NCBI RefSeq assembly: GCF_001039355.2
Contig: NW_019776034.1
Location: 17,520 to 81,519 of the forward strand
Reading direction: 5' to 3'
Source of the DNA: Lingula anatina
Taxonomy: Eukaryota; Brachiopoda; Lingulata; Lingulida; Lingulidae
DNA: 64,000 nucleotides
A program made the translations under genes and the position numbers. Shown one piece after another: positions 59,072 through 64,000 of this stretch. The notes below the pieces were generated by a model. It was given only the letters and a program-made list of their open reading frames with translations, ran no database searches and was not told the origin of the DNA. Within the stretch, counting starts at the first letter, position 1. Every line of letters begins with the position of its first letter.

Positions 59072-61020
59072 TGGTCGTAAGAAAATATGCTGAGAGACTG
59101 TACACGAGATGGAATATTTATTGATTGGTTATTGGTTATTCATTGGTTGTTGTACTGAATTTTCTGATTTATAAATGCCAGCCTATAGATAATTATCAGT
59201 GGATCATTTTTCATTCTCGGAAATTTAATTTATTGGACCTTGCGCGCGTTACGTCCTACGAACATGTGACAGAATTGGCTCATATGTTGCCCTTCTGACA
59301 TGGGCTACTAAAAATGGTTTGGTTGGTGGTGGGTGTTGAAGACCTCCAATATCTGTACATACGAGCAGGTTGTTTGTGCAGGGCATCCACCGTGTGTTTT
59401 CATCTTCTAATAGATATGTTGACATTTAACGATTGGAGTACTTTAAACAAGTACTGACAGCTTTCAGAATTTAAAAAAAAAAACGTTTGTCTATTGATGA
59501 GACTATTTCCCTGCTGGACCAAGGAAACCACACACAAAAAATTACAACTGTTTACTTCGTGTTTGTTGATTGTTCATTTCAATATTAGTTTCCAATCTCT
59601 AATATTTGTCAGAATTTTAGTTACTTTGTCTAATTATCATGCACTGTTACGTTAAGTCATACCTCCCTGTTTTAATGGCAATAACAATCAATAGATCTTA
59701 AACAATATCATGAGATGTGCACTTGTGTTTTCGACTCCTTCAAGCTTGCATATAATATCAATACTCCTCGAATAAACATGCATTACTATATCTTTAAAAA
59801 GTGGTATTTAAGAATACCCGTCTATGTATAAATGTTTGTGAAAGAATCTGAATAAACACAGATGCTTTTTTTCTCACGCTGGGGTTTGCCTCCTTTTGTA
59901 AAACACTAAAATGCCCTTTTTTCTGTCTGGAAACAGACAAAGAGGATGGATGCATTTCTTTTTCTTCTTTCCCCCATTCATTGCGAACTCACTTTTAAAC
60001 AAAGGGCAAATCTCTAAATAATGTTTCAAACAAATAGTTACGTTTTATTTTGACTGGCACAAGTCTATATAAACTCATGTAGCTTGATATGTAATGGACC
60101 AAAGTCTAAGCAAATTTTCAAAATTAAAAAAAGTATTTTATGTCACTGGACCCAATGAAGGTAGCGATACATGGAAAATTTCCAAAGTTGACAATTAACC
60201 AGAACCGCTTCAGTGGTCCTACTCAAAATCTGGTATTTTAACTTTTCAAATCGGTATAATAAAAAAATACAGAAATACTTCATGAATTTGTGCAAAATAA
60301 TCACTGTGTTATTAATGAAGTTTATTCGACCCGCACCGTCAGATCTTGTAGTATTTATGAAAACATCCACATCCAATCTCTACACATTCGCGTGTATTCT
60401 ACCCATTATTTAGGACATACTGCCATTTTAGGTATGCTTCCGTTGTTAATTAGCTGAGACAGTAAATTTAAGATTTTAAGTACTGTCATGTTGGCAACTT
60501 TGAAAATAAGATGCATATTAAAAACAGAGATATGTCCAGTCTCTCGCTAGAATAAAGGCCTTATTTTAGAATATCGAATTTCTTTAGTCTTTCTCAGTCA
60601 TAGTAGACTACTACCCAAGTGCCGCGAAGTGCACCGAAGCACAAAGACCTCGACAGGTCAACATCCGTTTGTGTGACAACAATTTAAGGTAATCTAACAG
60701 ACAACAGTGATTTTGTTTGTCCCTATTGAATCAATGCAAACACCCAACCAGAAGATGGCGCCATCGTTTCAGAGAAAAAAAAGCAATAGAAACGTCACAT
60801 GCTCTCCATTGTAGGACACCTTTTATTAGCTTCTAGCGTTTCGTCATCAGCACTTGCTGATCAAGTTTTCATAGGTCTTTCGAGCATTGGAGGCACTTTT
60901 CTCTACACCTGGATACAGTCCCAGTGACCATATAAGAAAATGGGTAACAGATTCCGTCCTCCATTAGATTCATACAGGTTAAGGTCACTGTGACGAAAGT
61001 GGGGTACAGTTTACTGGGAC

Positions 61021-61190
61021 AGGTGTAACAAGAATGGTATATCGCTAGGAACCATAATCCGTTCCCCATTACTTTGTACAGGTGACTTTCGTCTCATATA
61101 CTAACCTCAATACTCCGACTAACCCTAACCCGTACTAATCATATGGGAGCCCGGATTTCCATTCCTAGGACTACCATTCCTGTTACACCG
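61021..61190. mobile_element. Candidate MITE with GGTGTAACA termini
   Basis: AGGTGTAACAAGAATGGTAT at 61021 pairs with CTACCATTCCTGTTACACCG ending at 61190, and the inner CTAGGAA pairs with TTCCTAG. The arms of about 34 bp have several mismatches. Inner text includes CTAACCCTAACCCGTAC. No clear target-site duplication. Confidence 0.5.
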
Positions 61191-61933
61191 GACCGTGTAT
61201 CAGAGTGGGCAATCTAGACTATCTCCAGGCGGGCAGTGTGTTAGTTGTGCTATTCAGTGGTTGTGCCAAATGCGCCGCAATGCACACTTGAACATTCGCT
61301 TTGCAAAATTTTAAATAAAGATATTAAACAAAGCTAATTTCTATAATCTCTTTACCTGCTACGACGTAAAAACAGGATAAGTTCTTAGGCAACAAATACG
61401 AATATGTCTCACTAATGAAGTATTGCTGTACCTAAAACATGCTTTTAAATAACAAAATCAATATTTACCGCATCCCTCGCATCTTAAAGTCCTATGGACT
61501 GACCGGGATAAAGAGGAATTGCAGTTATTTATTTATTAAGACATCTTTTAAAAATTAAACTTGCATTTTATTTTTTCATTTTACGATCACGATCATTGTT
61601 GAAAGAGAGCAGCCTGTTTTCAAATATAGCCTGTATTTGTGAACCTGTTCAACCCGGCATGCATTTCACCTCAAAGAGAAAACGGACCGTCAGAATGCGT
61701 CCTCGGCCAACAAAGTTATTTTCACCGATGAAGTATGAAAGCACTCGTAACGAACCTAATAACAATATTTATTTTTTCTCACTTAAATCAGTTGGATTAA
61801 ACAAATGATTGAACAAATGATATAAAATAAACCATCCTTGATTATCACAAAAAAATGTGCATACAAATAATTAATAAATCGTCCGGTATAAAGATAGTCA
61901 TGGCCAGTTCCCAATGAAACTGTCGGTGTTCGT

Positions 61934-62098
61934 AGATCGATCCACCTCCACAGATACTTCTGGCTGAATGCAATCAGATTAATATGTCTGCTTTTATTTC
62001 GCTAGTTTTTCTGTATTTTACTCAGCGCCAGGAGGCATGTTAATTTGCTAACTTACTTGCATTCAGCGAGTGCCCGCGCAGTTGGATCGATCTATGTA
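61934..62098. mobile_element. Possible short inverted-repeat element with GATCGATC ends
   Basis: GTAGATCGATCCAC at the left pairs with GTTGGATCGATCTATG at the right. The arms are only about 15 bp and partly self-palindromic, so this could be chance. Confidence 0.3.
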
Positions 62099-62220
62099 GC
62101 AAGATACTTTTGTTGTCAAGGAGCCCAAAAATTCTTACAGCCGACTTGATGAGTGCATTTGGCTAGAGAGCAATGTTTACTAAATCTTCTCTTCTACCGA
62201 TACAATGGTGGCAATGGTGG

Positions 62221-62387
62221 CATTCACAACAGGGGACTAACTAGTCCGAGGGTCAAATACATGGAGACCCGCCACCAAGCTTGTCGTCTAATCCGCTAAT
62301 AGACACTGAATAGATATCCCATGGGGAAGTATTCAAGTGGTTCGGCCATATTTGACCCTCGGACTAGTTAGTTCCTTGTTCTGAATG
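62221..62387. mobile_element. MITE with 39-bp terminal inverted repeats
   Basis: Left arm 62221-62259 (CATTCACAACAGGGGACTAA...) and right arm 62349-62387 (...TTAGTTCCTTGTTCTGAATG) pair with three mismatches in 39 bp. They share the core ACTAACTAGTCCGAGGGTC. The 89-bp interior has no coding content. A non-autonomous DNA transposon is the best reading; the superfamily cannot be told. Confidence 0.75.
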
Positions 62388-62465
62388 GGGCCAATTATAC
62401 CTGGCTACTGCACAAAGGGTATCTACTGGTAAGCACAATGGAAAAATGTGACCAAAAACGTATTC

Positions 62466-64000
62466 TCAACTCCTATTTTTGTTCTTAACAAGATCCTTGC
62501 AGAAGCAAAATTTCTTCAGTATATTTAACTTAATACAATCTCCGTGAGATCCGAAGGCATTCAATCTGCTCACATCTGACGTCACATTAAACGAATTTCT
62601 GGTGACGTCATAGCGCACTGTAGCCTCAAACTTCCCGCCGCCGGGACGAGTGGAAAGAGTTATCATGTAGTCCTGAAAAGGTTCTTTTGTGGCCTTGTCG
62701 TTGTATTCTGGGTTGCCGTACCACGTGGAAGTTCTAAACCGTAACACTTTGGCATTCACCCCAATCTTAAACAGTTCGTGGATTTCGCTCAGCTTCAATA
62801 AACTGCACGCTGATAGGTTGTTCGATGTCAGCAGACCATTAATGTAACCAATCACCGCCTTTGACACATTTGGAGCTAATGCAGAGTCGGGAGAGACGGC
62901 GGTCCTCCGCGAGCACGTGCACCAGTGCGTCTCCACACCGGCCTGAGAGCATGTCCTGGATTTTGGAATTTTCTTAAACAGGGACATTCCTCTGCTTACA
63001 GCGCTCTTGTAGATGTCAGCAGAGGCTGTACGTATGTTGTCTGGGTCAAGCACCTCAGCGATTGTCGCATGAACGTCAAAGGGGGTCGTAAGCACCTCGG
63101 CGTTGTGTTTCAAATTCCGGAGAATTTCAGGATAGGAATGAGTTAATGATTCCGGTATAACAATGGACATCAGTGGCAGCCTGTCCTCCAGTTTTCCTAC
63201 GAATGTTTCCCGCACTTTACCCCAGCGGATGCCGTGGTCGCTAAACAAGACGACCAACGTGTCATTAAGGTAACCACCGTTTGATAAAAAATCTAAAAAT
63301 GACTCCATTCCGGCGTCCAACATCCTCGCGTCGTTGTGATCGTTGTGAGAGATTTCGCTTAAGAAAGAAAAACTGAAGAATGGTTCTTTGTTCCTTTGTT
63401 TAAAAGCAAGGAAATCTTTCAGCCACTCAATGAGAAGAAGATAACGAGGTTTGCCACCCAGGCAATACGTTCTACTGGTATTAAATAGCTCGGTGTTCCA
63501 CAGAGAAATCCAATATGGCTGCATGTAGTAGTCTGTAGGGGGCGAGATAAAACCTATTCTTCCAGTAGTAAAAGTGCTTCCCGGGAAATCTTCCGCATAA
63601 AATGTCTGAAATCCCTTTTCTGCAAAGTGTTTCCATATAAACGGGAAGTTATCAAAATGATAAAACTGATCTAAATATTTTCCGAAGGTCCAAGTCAGCT
63701 CCTCGTACGTTTTTCCTGTGAGAAGTGCTATAATGTTTGGAAGGGTGTTGTCGGCAACTTTATTGTAGCCATTAAAAGTTACTGAATTGGGGAAGCTAAG
63801 AAGACGTTGGCGAGATCGTGGAAATTGTCGAATGAAATTTGAATGCGACATGGAATCCATGCCAAATAATATAACGTTCGTTTTAGCAGTTTTGCCGCCA
63901 TAATTCGAATATAAGTTCCGTTTTTCATAAGTCCTCTTAGACCCACTTTCATTTATCCCTTCAAACCCGAGTTTTCCACTTTCCCGAGTTCCACTGTTAT
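62466..64000 (-). CDS. DUF229 family protein (alkaline-phosphatase/sulfatase fold), C-terminal part
   Basis: The minus-strand frame is open from the window edge to TGA at 62466-62468, about 510 residues. Near the start is TNVILFGMDSMSHSNF, the metal-site strand of DUF229 proteins (the family pattern is roughly DS.SR.NF), followed by TLPNIIALLTGKTYEEL. Near the middle is VLFSDHGIRWGKVRETFVGK then EDRLPLMSIVIP, the second metal-binding motif (DHG). The fold is that of sulfatases and alkaline phosphatases; the substrate of DUF229 proteins is not known to me. An internal ATG at 63860 lies inside the first motif, so it cannot be the start; the frame goes on past 64000 and the N-terminus is missing. 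The family is widespread in invertebrates and probably membrane-bound or secreted. Confidence 0.85.
   Translation of the reverse strand, partial: NSGTRESGKLGFEGINESGSKRTYEKRNLYSNYGGKTAKTNVILFGMDSMSHSNFIRQFPRSRQRLLSFPNSVTFNGYNKVADNTLPNIIALLTGKTYEELTWTFGKYLDQFYHFDNFPFIWKHFAEKGFQTFYAEDFPGSTFTTGRIGFISPPTDYYMQPYWISLWNTELFNTSRTYCLGGKPRYLLLIEWLKDFLAFKQRNKEPFFSFSFLSEISHNDHNDARMLDAGMESFLDFLSNGGYLNDTLVVLFSDHGIRWGKVRETFVGKLEDRLPLMSIVIPESLTHSYPEILRNLKHNAEVLTTPFDVHATIAEVLDPDNIRTASADIYKSAVSRGMSLFKKIPKSRTCSQAGVETHWCTCSRRTAVSPDSALAPNVSKAVIGYINGLLTSNNLSACSLLKLSEIHELFKIGVNAKVLRFRTSTWYGNPEYNDKATKEPFQDYMITLSTRPGGGKFEATVRYDVTRNSFNVTSDVSRLNAFGSHGDCIKLNILKKFCFCKDLVKNKNRS

Larger units (their letters stand above)
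50470..59980 (+). repeat. Direct duplication of about 4.5 kb carrying the two lectin genes
   Basis: Copy 1 spans about 50470-54965 and copy 2 about 55465-59980, in the same orientation. Shared stretches run from upstream (ACCACTAGAAAGAATCGTATG), through all four exons and introns 1-2, to the 3' flank (GTTAAGTCATA, CTTGTGTTTTCGACTCCTT, ACCCGTCTATGTAT). Ends are approximate, placed where similarity fades. Copy 1 has a 79-base T run (52697-52775) in intron 1; copy 2 instead has a (TTA)n tract (57524-57566). Confidence 0.85.
59072..62465. other. Intergenic region with small transposons
   Basis: Up to about 59980 it is the 3' flank of lectin copy 2. Beyond that I see no gene on either strand. It contains inverted-repeat elements at 61021-61190, 61934-62098 (possible) and 62221-62387, described separately. 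The right end should contain the 3' untranslated region of the DUF229 gene. Confidence 0.6.

Noticed and set aside
63801-63860. ATG at 63860 as start of the DUF229 protein
   Set aside because: It lies inside the conserved metal-site motif, and the frame is open upstream to the window edge.
1-64000. tRNA, rRNA, CRISPR arrays or prokaryotic operons
   Set aside because: None seen; direct repeats here are microsatellites, minisatellites or duplicated exon borders, and gene structure is eukaryotic.

Overview
This is animal nuclear DNA. It is AT-rich, has many introns with GT/AG borders, and carries microsatellites, small inverted-repeat transposons and a decayed LINE. The gene set (axonemal dynein heavy chain, TRIM-like RING/NHL protein, ankyrin/Death-domain protein, class A GPCR, tandem C-type lectins, DUF229 protein) suggests a lophotrochozoan, most likely a bivalve mollusc. 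That assignment is inference from gene content; no species marker is visible.

Positions 1-45534 hold the 3' part of one large + strand gene, an axonemal dynein heavy chain. I could chain 54 exons from just before the AAA1 P-loop to the C-terminal stop. The summed coding length (9,694 nt, of which the first base completes a codon) stays in frame and gives about 3,230 residues: AAA1-AAA4, coiled-coil stalk with microtubule-binding domain, AAA5, AAA6 and C-terminal domain. It most resembles the divergent DNAH14 type. The linker and tail lie upstream of the window. Three unrelated genes sit antisense inside its introns. Intron 8 holds an ankyrin/Death-domain gene (5256-6332) and a RING/NHL gene (8407-10035). 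Intron 36 holds a two-exon class A GPCR (29313-31085).

Positions 45535-50460 are a short intergenic region. It carries the last two exons of a Fos/ATF3-like bZIP gene on the minus strand (46863-47464), a decayed non-LTR reverse transcriptase fragment split by small transposons, and several long inverted repeats, one of them a perfect 135-bp foldback bounded by 8-9 bp direct repeats.

Positions about 50470-59980 are a direct duplication of roughly 4.5 kb. Each copy has a four-exon secreted protein with an N-terminal cysteine-rich (PAN/apple-like) region and a C-type lectin domain. Exons 1-3 are almost identical between copies, while exon 4 has diverged strongly and one copy has lost a lectin-fold cysteine. 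From about 60000 to 62460 the DNA is intergenic with MITE-like elements. A DUF229 (alkaline-phosphatase-fold) gene on the minus strand runs from 62466 off the right edge.

The most unusual pattern is that at least six exon-intron borders of the dynein gene are tandemly duplicated, either with the adjoining splice donor (exons 10, 36, 48, 52) or with the acceptor (exons 7, 20). At exon 36 seven donors lie in an in-frame 39/36-bp minisatellite, so alternative donor use could change the length of AAA5 in steps of 12-13 residues.
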